From Agrobacterium vitis (GTDB lineage: Bacteria > Pseudomonadota > Alphaproteobacteria > Rhizobiales > Rhizobiaceae), in contig NZ_CP146242.1 of assembly GCF_037039395.1 (NCBI RefSeq), forward strand, positions 2,615,001-2,679,000: a DNA stretch of 64,000 nt, given 5' to 3'. Both the position numbers and the translations under genes were made by a program. Under the pieces are notes generated by a model. The model saw only the letters and a program-made list of their open reading frames with translations. It made no database searches and was not told the DNA's origin. Shown one piece after another: positions 19,472-27,811 of the stretch (position 1 is the first letter of the stretch; every line of letters begins with the position of its first letter).

Positions 19472-20479
19472 ATGGGAAGAGCAGGCAGGATCATCGGCAT
19501 CGTGGCAATCGGAGTGGCAGTAACCCTGTCGGCAGTCGATTTCGCGGAGGCCCGCCGGGCCGGAAGCTCCAGCAGTTTTGGCAGCCGTGGCGAGCGCACC
19601 TTTAGCGCGCCGCCCGCGACCAGCACGGCCCCAACGACGGCAGCCCCGATTCAGCGGAGCATGACACCGAATACCGGCGCGACAACGCCCGGCATGCAGC
19701 AGCCCGCGTCGCGTGGCCTGTTTGGCGGCCTCGGCGGCGGCTTGATGGGTGGCCTTTTGATGGGCGGTCTGTTCGGCATGTTGCTCGGCGGCGGCTTCGG
19801 CGGTGCGGCTGGCATGTTCGGCATGTTGTTCCAGATCTTGCTGATCGGCGGCTTGATCATGCTGGCCATGCGGTTCTTTAACCGCAATCGCACGGCATCC
19901 TCCTATGCCGGTCCGGCTTCGCGCAATGATATGTCGCAGCCGGGCAGCGCTCCTCAAGGATCGTCCGGTGGCCAGGGCTCGTCTGGCGGTTTCGGTGGCT
20001 TTTCCATTCCGAAAATGGGATCTGGCGCGGCACTCGGCGCCACGCGCCCGGCCGTTGTGAAGGCCGGTACCGATGACGTCGGTATTGGTCCGAAGGATCT
20101 CGAGATTTTCGAGAGCCTGTTGAAAGATATGCAGAAGGCTTATTCGGAAGAAGACTATTCGGCACTGCGCCGGATCACCACGCCGGAAGCCATGTCCTAT
20201 CTCGCTGAAGAGCTGGGTGAACATGCGACCAAGGGCGTCAAGAACGACGTGCGTGATGTTCATCTTCTGCAGGGCGATCTGGCCGAAGCCTGGCGCGAAG
20301 GCACTATCGACTATGCCACAGTCGCCATGCGCTATGAAGCCATCGACGTGATGCGTGACCGTGCCACTGGCGCTGTGATCGATGGCGACCCTGACCATCC
20401 GCAACAGTCGGTTGAAGTCTGGACCTTCGTGCGCCGTCCCGGTTCCGGCTGGAGCATTTCGGCAATCCAGTCGGCCTGA
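19472..20479 (+). CDS. Tim44-like domain protein
   Basis: 335-residue protein. ATG 19472 is chosen because GAGAGGA lies just upstream. N-terminal membrane helix/signal (IIGIVAIGVAVTLSAVDFAEA), then a Ser/Thr/Ala-rich stretch, a Gly/Met/Leu-rich hydrophobic segment near residues 85-135 (GGLGGGLMGGLLMGG), and a C-terminal Tim44/MRPL45-type domain from about 205 (FESLLKDMQKAYSEEDYSALR ... AMRYEAIDVMRDR). Bacterial members are membrane-bound and of unclear role. Confidence 0.85.
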   Translation: MGRAGRIIGIVAIGVAVTLSAVDFAEARRAGSSSSFGSRGERTFSAPPATSTAPTTAAPIQRSMTPNTGATTPGMQQPASRGLFGGLGGGLMGGLLMGGLFGMLLGGGFGGAAGMFGMLFQILLIGGLIMLAMRFFNRNRTASSYAGPASRNDMSQPGSAPQGSSGGQGSSGGFGGFSIPKMGSGAALGATRPAVVKAGTDDVGIGPKDLEIFESLLKDMQKAYSEEDYSALRRITTPEAMSYLAEELGEHATKGVKNDVRDVHLLQGDLAEAWREGTIDYATVAMRYEAIDVMRDRATGAVIDGDPDHPQQSVEVWTFVRRPGSGWSISAIQSA

Positions 20480-20969
20480 GACGAACGAGCAAGCGGCACT
20501 CACCAAGAAGGATGAACAACCTCCGGTCGCAAGATCGGGGGCTTTTTCACGCGCCGTATTTGACTGTCCTGCTCTCCAATCCATGCTCCTGGGAATTAGG
20601 CAGAAGATGTAAAGGGCTAAAGCGAACCTGTATGTGCCGCTACGGCGAGCGGCACAGGGCGTTCGTCAGTACACTCGTTCCATGGAATCAATTGTTCGTT
20701 TGCGCCACCTCTTCCTCGCCTACATCAGGGGAGATCGGCAACGGATAGGCTTGTCATGTCACATTCACGCTTTGAAGATATCGAAAATCGCAACATTGTC
20801 CGTTGAAGCGGACGGCTACGTCTGTCCGATCTCCCCCCATGAGGGGGAGATGCCCGGCAGGGTAGAGGGGGGTAAGCGGCATATAAAACCGTCTGGCCGT
20901 CCCCCGTTTTACACGCACTGCGACCCGAACGTATTCTCTCCAGAACACTTGCGCAGATAACGCCAAGCC
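20480..20969. other. Non-coding gap with a REP-like palindrome
   Basis: 490 bp between the Tim44-like gene and the lytic transglycosylase gene. No convincing gene was seen; small open frames lack start signals. The right half carries the palindromic repeat described at 20829-20880. Confidence 0.6.
20829..20880. repeat. REP-like intergenic palindrome (copy A)
   Basis: Stem ATCTCCCCC/GGGGGAGAT with a 5-nt loop, followed by TGCCCGGCAGGGTAGAGGGGGGT. The tail resembles the element at 30369-30420 (CCCCGGCAGGGGGATGAGGGGGG), so this is a dispersed repeat of the kind common between rhizobial genes. Confidence 0.65.
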
Positions 20970-21545
20970 TCACGGGCAGCGGCGAAGCTGCTGCTCGTAA
21001 ACGGCAGTGATCGCGGCAAAGCGCTTGGCACCGGCCAAGGCCTCAGGCCGGGCGCGGTAAGCGCCTCGGCGGTAGCCGTCCTGACCGGAATGGTAGGCCA
21101 GATAGATGTTATAGGGACTGCTGAACGGGATGCCGTTCCGCAAATGGCTTTGGTAGTGATACCAGCCGATGAAGCGGACGGCGTCGCCAAAGTTGGTGCG
21201 CCTCGCAAGGTAACGTCCGGTTTCTCGCTGATAGCGGTCCCAGGTGCCGTCCAGCGCCTGCGAATAGCCATAGGCGGTCGAGATCCGCTTCCATGGAATG
21301 AAGCCGAGAATATAGCGTCTGGGGGGCCGGGCGCGGGCGCGGAAGCTGGATTCGGTATAGATGGTGGCCAGCAGGATCGGCACCGGAACGCCATATTCGC
21401 GCTCCACCGAGCGGGCGGCGCGTTTCCAGTTTTCAAAGGCACCGTCCTTCTGCTCGAAGATCGCGCAGGCATTGCGGATCTGGCTGGGCGGGCGGGCGCA
21501 GCTTGCCAAAGCCAGCAAGAGGGCGATGATGAGGATTCTACGCAT
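20970..21545 (-). CDS. Lytic transglycosylase-like lipoprotein (SLT domain)
   Basis: 191-residue protein with a lipoprotein signal (MRRILIIALLLALASC, lipobox LASC, Cys16) and an SLT/lysozyme-like domain. The catalytic Glu is in LLATIYTESSFRARARPP near residue 58, and the fold-typical segments STAYGYSQALDGTW and YNIYLAYHSGQDGY follow. It should cleave peptidoglycan glycan strands at the outer membrane. ATG 21545 is preferred over an upstream frame start because it begins the signal peptide. Confidence 0.87.
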   Translation of the reverse strand: MRRILIIALLLALASCARPPSQIRNACAIFEQKDGAFENWKRAARSVEREYGVPVPILLATIYTESSFRARARPPRRYILGFIPWKRISTAYGYSQALDGTWDRYQRETGRYLARRTNFGDAVRFIGWYHYQSHLRNGIPFSSPYNIYLAYHSGQDGYRRGAYRARPEALAGAKRFAAITAVYEQQLRRCP

Positions 21546-21856
21546 TACAATAATACCTCTTCTATCACCCCCCATTGTATTCGCTAAAATTTAACGAAAA
21601 GTTTTCATTTCATTTACCAGCGATAGCAGTGGGTTTGGCTCCGCAACCGCTGCTATCGCAGCATGGGCAATTGGCCTTTTTTCGTTAAGGTTTCGTTGAC
21701 ATTTAGATCACTAAAGCTTGCGTCAACAACAGCGCTGCCCGTCTTGCAGACGGTGCGAGGACGCTGCACAAAACGACTTGGCCGGATTATTTCGCCTTAA
21801 ATCAATCCTGATTTAAGAAATGATACGGTAGGATGGGTTTGACGAGGTAAACGGCT
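21546..21856. promoter_or_regulatory. Divergent intergenic region with two palindromes
   Basis: 311 bp between two divergently transcribed genes. It contains a stem with 10-bp perfect arms, GCGATAGCAG at 21620-21629 and CTGCTATCGC at 21650-21659, and a palindrome with 9-bp arms, CTTAAATCA/TGATTTAAG, at 21796-21817, ending 39 bp before the lipoprotein start. The second could be an operator; the first may be a terminator or structured RNA. No gene seen. Confidence 0.5.
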
Positions 21857-22582
21857 ATGAAAACCACAGATGACCAATGTCCCGGCAAGGGTATTGCCCC
21901 TGCCGCACATCCAAGCTTGCGACGGATTGGAACGCTGATATCGATGCTGGGCATCGCCTTGGCGGCGTCTTCCTGCGTGGCTGGTATCGATCCCAATTCA
22001 ACAGGGTCGATTTCCAAGAATAAGCCGCTGGCGGCAAAGACACAGGCTGTGGAAAAGGGCGCGCCCGAAGTGGCGATGCTAAAGCTTTCCGGCCTTTCGG
22101 TGCCGGTCACCGGCAATCGTCATCGCATCGAGTCGACCTCGGCTTTCCAGACCCTGCTTTACCCGACGACCGGCACGCTTGGTGAAAACAGCCTGGCAAT
22201 CGAGATCGGGCTTGCCGACAGCGACCGTTTTCGCCAGATGGCGATGACCAATGAAGCGCCCGCGTCGATCAAGAAATTGTTTCCCGGTGTCCAGATGGTG
22301 ACCGACACATCCGTTCACCAGAACGCTTATGGACAGTTCGGGGTGGCCACCGGCACGCTCGGCAAGAACGGCGGTGCCTGTGTCTATGCCTGGCAGGCGG
22401 TGAAAGACACGCGCGCCTTCAAGTCCGCAGTCAGCCTGGCCGATAAATCCGAACTGGAACTGCCGGTGCGCGTCACGCTTCGCTATTGCGATGCCAAGGC
22501 GAAGCCGGAGCAGTTGACAGATCTGATGCGGACCCTGTCGATCCGCTCAGTCACCAGCCGCAATCTCGATCTGTTGAGATAA
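21857..22582 (+). CDS. Hypothetical lipoprotein
   Basis: 241-residue protein of unrecognised function. An extended N-terminus (about 25 residues, with Arg-Arg at 22-23) precedes a hydrophobic stretch and lipobox (GIALAASSC, Cys near 40). The mature part is soluble and carries two cysteines (GGACVYAWQ near 177 and LRYCDAKA near 213) that could pair. It has some flavour of the rhizobial BcsN-type lipoproteins, but no cellulose genes are nearby and I do not assign it. Confidence 0.7.
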   Translation: MKTTDDQCPGKGIAPAAHPSLRRIGTLISMLGIALAASSCVAGIDPNSTGSISKNKPLAAKTQAVEKGAPEVAMLKLSGLSVPVTGNRHRIESTSAFQTLLYPTTGTLGENSLAIEIGLADSDRFRQMAMTNEAPASIKKLFPGVQMVTDTSVHQNAYGQFGVATGTLGKNGGACVYAWQAVKDTRAFKSAVSLADKSELELPVRVTLRYCDAKAKPEQLTDLMRTLSIRSVTSRNLDLLR

Positions 22583-22632
22583 TCCAGCGCCGCCTGTGGG
22601 GCAGGCGGCGCGATAGGCTTGCTGATAAAGCC

Positions 22633-24858
22633 TTACCAGCTTTTCGAAATCTTCAGCGTCACGGTGCGGCCTTCGCCGTAGCCGCAGGTCAGTGTGCCCT
22701 GGCAACCCGAGACATATTGCTTGTCGAACAGGTTGGTGACGGTGAGCGCCGCGCCCCAGTCGTCTTTCTTGTAACGGATGGCGGCATCGAACAGCACGGC
22801 GTCAGGCACTTTTTTGGTATTGGCGTAATCGGCCCAGCTTTCGCCCTGGTAGCGAATGCCGCCGCCCAGGCTGAAGCCCTCGAGTTTTCCGGCCAGAACC
22901 GTGGTGGGTATCGCGTAATCCAGCCAGGCCGAGGCCAGCATTTTCGGAACGAGATAGGGTGAATTGCCGATCAGCGAGCGATCGGCGTGTTCGAGAATCT
23001 CCAGATCCTGATAGGTGAAGGAGGCCAGCGCCTTCCAATCGGCATTCAGCTCCACCTTGCCTTCCAGCTCGAAGCCGCGTGAGCGTACCTCGCCGATCTG
23101 GGTGGAGAGAAAGGTGAGCGGATCGGTCACGGTCCAGTTCTTCTTGTCGATCTGGAAGACCGAGGCGGTGATCATGCCCGGAAAGAAGCTTGGCTCATAT
23201 TTGATACCGGCTTCATACTGCTCGCCTTTTTCTGCCTTCAGCGGATCGCCCTGGGTGACGCCGATCTGCGGGTTGAAGAAGCTGGCAACGCTGACATAGG
23301 GCGTCAACCCATTGTCGAATTGATAGGCGAGGCCCGCCCGACCGCTGGCCGCATTCTCACTGCTGTCATAGTCTGCATTGCTGGCGGTGCGGTCGTTCGA
23401 TGTCGTATAGACATAGTCGTAACGGCCGTTCAGCGTGGCGATGAAGCCGCCACCGAAATGGATCTGGTCCTGCACATAGGCGCCGATCTGGTTCTGGCGC
23501 AGGATCTGGTTGAGATAGACCGAATTGGCCGGCTGGGTCGTGCCATAGACCGGATTGGTGGCGCTGATCGGCGTGTCGGTGGTGCTGGCCTGCACCTGAT
23601 CGAGCTGGTAGAATTTGTAATCGACGCCCAGCGTCAGGTCATGTTTCAGCGCGCCGGTCTCGACCTCGCCGTTCAAGTGATTGTCGATGGCGAAGGAATT
23701 CACCTCGGTATGGTGGTTGAAGCCGAGCCGCGTCAGGTAGGCATCACTGCTTGTCGGTTCTGAAAGATAATTGCTGCCGGTGGCCGGATCGTAATACCCG
23801 TAGGTATAGGGGGTGTTTTCTGACCGGTTGAGATAGGAGTAACGAGCCGTCTGCGAAAATGTCCAGCCGTTTTCCAGCTCGTGGCTGAAATCCGTGCCCA
23901 CCATGGTCTGGCGCGAATAGCTGTAGTCGCTGCCCGGCTCGCCATAATAGGCATCCCGGTCGATGCGCCCGAAGGAGGCTTTTTCCACCGTACCGACATA
24001 GGGCAGGAAGCCATTGGTGCCTGAGGTTTGGTCGAGATAGGAATAATAGGCATAGACATTCAGCTTGGTGCCGTCATCCGGAGCCCAGGTGATTTGCGGC
24101 ATGATCACGCCACGGAAATCATGGGCGTAATCGGCAGCCTTGTCACCACCGGCGATCTTGCCGGTGACCCGGTAGCTGACATCGTTGTCCTTGACCGTAT
24201 CGCCGGTGTCGAAGGTCAGGAAGGCGTTGCCGTAATTGTTGATGCCGATTTCGGTGGTGAGAAATTTTTCGCCCGTCGGACGCTTGCCGACCATGTTGAC
24301 GATGCCGCCCGGGTTGGAGCCGCCATAGAGAACCGAGGCCGGGCCTTTCAGCACTTCCACCCGCTCCAGCACGACAGGGTCCACCAGAAACCCGCCGAAA
24401 CCGTAGCTCCAAAGGTTCAGGCCATCGAGGAAACTGCCGGTCTGGGTGGCCTCGAAGCCACGGATGTACATCCAGTTGGTGTCGCCATCGGCACCGAACG
24501 GCTGGGTATAGACGCCGGATGTATAGCGCAGCGCTTCATCGACCTTGTTGGTCACGCCGCGATCGGCCATTTCGGCGGTGCCGATCACCGAGACCGATTG
24601 CGGCACTTGCGTGATCGGCGTATCGGATTTGGAGCCCGTCGAGGTGCGCTTGGCGACATAGCCATCAACCGGGCCAGTTGCGGTTTCGCTCTTGCCTTCG
24701 ACGGTGATGGTCGACAATTGCGTGGTGGCGTCCTGCGCATGGACAAGGCCCGGCAGGCATAGCGTCTGTAGGGCAATCCCTGCCAGCAAGGCGGCGCGAT
24801 GCCGGTTTGAGCGATCCCGCCCTTGTGTTTTCCGTGCCTGAACCAATGCCGTCCCCAT
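22633..24858 (-). CDS. TonB-dependent siderophore receptor
   Basis: 741-residue outer-membrane receptor. Signal peptide (about residues 20-41, ending LVHAQ), TonB box region (LSTITVEG), plug domain (TPITQVPQSVSVIGTAEM ... VEVLKGPASVLYGGSNPGGIVNMV) and a 22-strand barrel ending in the required aromatic residue (VTLKISKSW). Layout fits hydroxamate receptors of the FhuA/FoxA type, and fhuCDB lies close by. A TGA-N9-TCA iron box lies 48 bp upstream of the start. Confidence 0.92.
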   Translation of the reverse strand: MGTALVQARKTQGRDRSNRHRAALLAGIALQTLCLPGLVHAQDATTQLSTITVEGKSETATGPVDGYVAKRTSTGSKSDTPITQVPQSVSVIGTAEMADRGVTNKVDEALRYTSGVYTQPFGADGDTNWMYIRGFEATQTGSFLDGLNLWSYGFGGFLVDPVVLERVEVLKGPASVLYGGSNPGGIVNMVGKRPTGEKFLTTEIGINNYGNAFLTFDTGDTVKDNDVSYRVTGKIAGGDKAADYAHDFRGVIMPQITWAPDDGTKLNVYAYYSYLDQTSGTNGFLPYVGTVEKASFGRIDRDAYYGEPGSDYSYSRQTMVGTDFSHELENGWTFSQTARYSYLNRSENTPYTYGYYDPATGSNYLSEPTSSDAYLTRLGFNHHTEVNSFAIDNHLNGEVETGALKHDLTLGVDYKFYQLDQVQASTTDTPISATNPVYGTTQPANSVYLNQILRQNQIGAYVQDQIHFGGGFIATLNGRYDYVYTTSNDRTASNADYDSSENAASGRAGLAYQFDNGLTPYVSVASFFNPQIGVTQGDPLKAEKGEQYEAGIKYEPSFFPGMITASVFQIDKKNWTVTDPLTFLSTQIGEVRSRGFELEGKVELNADWKALASFTYQDLEILEHADRSLIGNSPYLVPKMLASAWLDYAIPTTVLAGKLEGFSLGGGIRYQGESWADYANTKKVPDAVLFDAAIRYKKDDWGAALTVTNLFDKQYVSGCQGTLTCGYGEGRTVTLKISKSW

Positions 24859-24905
24859 ATCATCACCCCATTGCCAATGCCCCGCCGGGCATGAATTTCA
24901 AATGA

Positions 24906-24920
24906 TGACTGATTAATTCA
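24906..24920. promoter_or_regulatory. RirA-type iron-responsive operator before the first siderophore receptor
   Basis: Sequence TGACTGATTAATTCA fits TGA-N9-TCA exactly, the IRO box recognised by the rhizobial iron repressor RirA. It lies 48 bp upstream of the receptor start codon, where repressor binding would block transcription when iron is plentiful. Confidence 0.65.
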
Positions 24921-25053
24921 TGTATTTCTGTCGTGCTTGTCTGAAGCATGGAAGGCTTGAACGGATTTGGGCAAACCGTGTCCCGCCGTACAGAATTTTA
25001 AGGGGTATTGCACCGCGATTGCCGAACCGGGCAGGGCGACCTTCCCAGCCACC

Positions 25054-25953
25054 TCAATTGAGTCGGACCCGTCGCCACTCGGACGGGGAAAGGCCGACGG
25101 CGCGGCGAAAGCTGCGGGCAAAATGGGCCGCATCGGCAAAGCCGGTTTCCGCCGCGATCACCGTCAGCGGCACGGCGGGGTCGCGCAGCCGTTGCTTGAC
25201 CGTTTCAATCCGCGCCTTCATCTGCCATTGATGCGGCGACAGGCCGGTTGAGGCTTTGAAAGCGTGGCTGAAATAGGTGGGTGACAGGCCTGCCAGCCCG
25301 GCCAATTCCTCCAGCCGGATGGTGCGCAGGCAATGGGCCTCGATGAAATCGCAAACCCGGCGCAGTTGCCAGGCAGCCAGCTTGCTGCGCTTCCGGTGGG
25401 GCAGTTGGCGCGCAGGGGTTGGGCGAATGTTCAGCACGTCGATCAGCAAAGCGCTGACCAGCCCATCGCCATAGAGGTCATGCAGGGGCTGCGGATTGGC
25501 GACATCGGCGGCGATCAGTTCGGCCAGGGCCAGCAGCCGTGGATCGTCGAGCAGGTAGCGTGGCTGGTGTAATGCCGCCAGCCCGGCATCCTTGCCCAAA
25601 CGGCGCAGCAAGATGCCAGCATCGAAATGCAGGTCCAGATGCCGCAGGCTTTTGACGCCGGTGATCGCGGTCGACATTTCAAGCCCGGCGGGAATGAAAT
25701 GGGCCGCCCTGGCAATTGCTCCGGAAATCTGCTTGCCACCGCCTTCAGCCATGCTGAGATCGGCCCCATCCTCGCCTGCGGCGTCCAATAGAATGAACAG
25801 GCGCGGATCGTTGCTGACATACTGGCCACCCGCGTCGCTTTCGCAATCCACCGACCAGAGATCGGCAACCATGCCGTTCCAGTAACGCCGGTGCAGGCCG
25901 GAGGAGACGGACAGTCCGTCGATCTTGCTGGTCATGCGGGGCAGGTAGGACAT
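25054..25953 (-). CDS. AraC-family transcriptional regulator
   Basis: About 299 residues. The C-terminal 100 residues form two helix-turn-helix motifs of AraC/XylS type (LEELAGLAGLSPTYFSHAFKA and PLTVIAAETGFADAAHFARSF, then SPSEWRR). The N-terminal part is an unrecognised ligand domain. It lies between the receptor gene and fhuCDB, so it may activate siderophore uptake in response to the ligand, as other AraC regulators of TonB receptors do. The start is uncertain: ATG 25953, ATG 25935 or an upstream TTG at 26025. Confidence 0.85.
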   Translation of the reverse strand: MSYLPRMTSKIDGLSVSSGLHRRYWNGMVADLWSVDCESDAGGQYVSNDPRLFILLDAAGEDGADLSMAEGGGKQISGAIARAAHFIPAGLEMSTAITGVKSLRHLDLHFDAGILLRRLGKDAGLAALHQPRYLLDDPRLLALAELIAADVANPQPLHDLYGDGLVSALLIDVLNIRPTPARQLPHRKRSKLAAWQLRRVCDFIEAHCLRTIRLEELAGLAGLSPTYFSHAFKASTGLSPHQWQMKARIETVKQRLRDPAVPLTVIAAETGFADAAHFARSFRRAVGLSPSEWRRVRLN

Positions 25954-26038
25954 TGGCCAATCCGGGACAAGTGACGTGCGGGCGATGGGCAAAACAGTGT
26001 TGAAAACACACTTGCGAACCGGCAAGACTGTGTATAGT

Positions 26039-26053
26039 TGATTTTTATTATCA
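26039..26053. promoter_or_regulatory. RirA-type iron-responsive operator before fhuCDB
   Basis: Sequence TGATTTTTATTATCA fits TGA-N9-TCA exactly, 53 bp upstream of the fhuC start codon. Predicted to repress fhuCDB in iron-replete cells through RirA. Confidence 0.7.
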
Positions 26054-26106
26054 TGTTTTATCCATCCAGTTCAAGCTTGGTGGCACCTTGTATTAGAGGA
26101 TCTTTG

Positions 26107-26922
26107 ATGGCGAGCGAACATCGTAACATCCAGGCTGCTGATAAGGCGGGGATGATTTTCGAAACGCAGGCGCTTGGTTTCACCGTCGATGGCCGGGCCT
26201 TGTTGCGGGATGTGTCGATCGGTTTTCGCAAGGGTGAGATTTCCGGTCTGGTCGGCCATAACGGCTCGGGCAAATCCACATTGCTGAAGCTTCTCGCCCG
26301 CCAGCAAAGCCTGACATCCGGGACGATCCATTTTGCCGGGGCGGATGCCGGTGCACTTGGCGCGCGCGATTTTGCCCGCAAGGTCGCCTATCTTCCACAG
26401 GACGTCACGGCCGCCCATGGCATGACCGTGTGCGAACTGGTCGCCTGCGGGCGCTATCCCTGGCATGGCGCGCTTGGCCGGTTTACCGAGGTGGACAAGG
26501 CCAAGGTGGAAGAGGCGCTGGATCTCACCCATGTCCTGCCCATGGCGGACCGCATGGTGGATACGCTGTCGGGCGGCGAGCGCCAGCGGGCCTGGATCGC
26601 CATGCTGGTGGCCCAGGACAGCGAATGCCTGCTGCTGGATGAGCCGACCTCGGCGCTCGACATCGCCCATCAGATGGACGTGCTGGCGCTGGTGCGCCGC
26701 CTGTCGCATGAAAAGGGGCTGAGCGTCATCATCGTCCTGCATGACATCAACATGGCCAGCCGCTTCTGCGACCGGCTCTATGCGCTGAAGGCCGGGCAAT
26801 TGATCGCCGAAGGCTCCCCCACGGCGCTGATGACCCGCGAGACGCTGAACGCCATCTATGGCGTTGACATGGACGTCACCCGCCATCCAGGTTTGGAGAT
26901 CCCGCTCGCCTATGTCTGCTGA
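26107..26922 (+). CDS. fhuC: Ferric siderophore ABC transporter, ATP-binding protein (FhuC-like)
   Basis: 271-residue cytoplasmic ATPase of an iron-siderophore importer. ATG 26107 follows AGAGGA. Walker A GHNGSGKSTLLK near residue 52, signature LSGGERQRAWIAM near 155, Walker B CLLLDEPTSALD near 176 and switch His in LHDINMA near 210 are all intact. It overlaps the binding-protein gene by 11 bp; an iron operator lies upstream. Confidence 0.93.
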   Translation: MASEHRNIQAADKAGMIFETQALGFTVDGRALLRDVSIGFRKGEISGLVGHNGSGKSTLLKLLARQQSLTSGTIHFAGADAGALGARDFARKVAYLPQDVTAAHGMTVCELVACGRYPWHGALGRFTEVDKAKVEEALDLTHVLPMADRMVDTLSGGERQRAWIAMLVAQDSECLLLDEPTSALDIAHQMDVLALVRRLSHEKGLSVIIVLHDINMASRFCDRLYALKAGQLIAEGSPTALMTRETLNAIYGVDMDVTRHPGLEIPLAYVC

Positions 26923-27811
26923 TCCTTTCCTGCCGCTCAGCCGCCGCCATCTTTTGGCCGGAGGTGTGAGCCTGTTCATGGCGTCTGCTGCCCGGGCTGA
27001 GAGTGCTGCGCCTGCCCGTGTTGTCTGCCTGGATTACGGCCTTGCCTCGACGCTGCTGGCCTTCGGGGTCAAGCCGCTGGCGGTCGCGTCTCTGGCCGAT
27101 TGGGACAAATGGGTGGAAGAGCCACGCATGCCTGACGGCGTGATCGATCTCGGCTCGTCCTGGGAGGTCAATTTCGAATTGCTGATCGCCCTGAAGCCCG
27201 ACCTGATCCTGTCGACGGCTTTTAACGACCCGCTGAACCCGCGGCTGGAAGCCTTGGCACCGCTGTTTCGCGCCAGCGTCTATGCGCCTGACACCACCGA
27301 TATCCTGACCGCCTCTTACGGCGCGACGCGGGATCTCGGCAAGGTCATGCGGCTGGAGGCGAGGGCCGAGGCCTTTCTGGCCGAGGCCGATGCGTTTTTC
27401 GATGCCTGCCGCGCCCGCCTTGCCCGGCTCAATGCGCCGCCGGTGGCACTGGTCAATTTCATGGATGCCCGCCATGTGCGGGTCTATACGGCGCCTGGTC
27501 TTTATCACGATGTTCTCCAGCGGCTCGGCCTCACAAATGCCTGGACAAAGCCCGGCAATTACTGGGGCTTCGAGCTGATCGGCATCGAGACCCTGGCGAC
27601 AATCACCGATCCGCGCGCCCGGCTGATCGCTTTCGAGCCTGTTCCCGCCGATGTCATGCCGGTGCTGGCGAAAAGCCCGCTCTGGCAGGCCTTGCCGATG
27701 GCAAAGCCGGAGCGCTTCGCCGTCCTGCCCTCGACCCTGATGTTCGGGATGGTGGTGGAAGCCATGCGCTTCGCTCGTCTGCTGACCGATTACCTGGACA
27801 GTCAAGCATGA
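26912..27811 (+). CDS. fhuD: Ferric siderophore-binding protein (FhuD-like)
   Basis: 299-residue periplasmic binding protein of the FhuD/FecB family. A Tat-like signal (SRRHLLAGGVSLFMASAARA) precedes the mature domain; VVCLDYGLASTLLAFGVKPLAV and LIALKPDLILST are typical of type III (helical-backbone) binding proteins. It overlaps fhuC by 11 bp and the permease gene by 4 bp (ATGA). Confidence 0.9.
   Translation: MSADPFLPLSRRHLLAGGVSLFMASAARAESAAPARVVCLDYGLASTLLAFGVKPLAVASLADWDKWVEEPRMPDGVIDLGSSWEVNFELLIALKPDLILSTAFNDPLNPRLEALAPLFRASVYAPDTTDILTASYGATRDLGKVMRLEARAEAFLAEADAFFDACRARLARLNAPPVALVNFMDARHVRVYTAPGLYHDVLQRLGLTNAWTKPGNYWGFELIGIETLATITDPRARLIAFEPVPADVMPVLAKSPLWQALPMAKPERFAVLPSTLMFGMVVEAMRFARLLTDYLDSQA

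Noticed and set aside
20480-20969. Possible CRISPR-like repeats in intergenic palindromes
   Set aside because: Only single palindromes of REP type; no regularly spaced direct repeats with spacers anywhere in the window.
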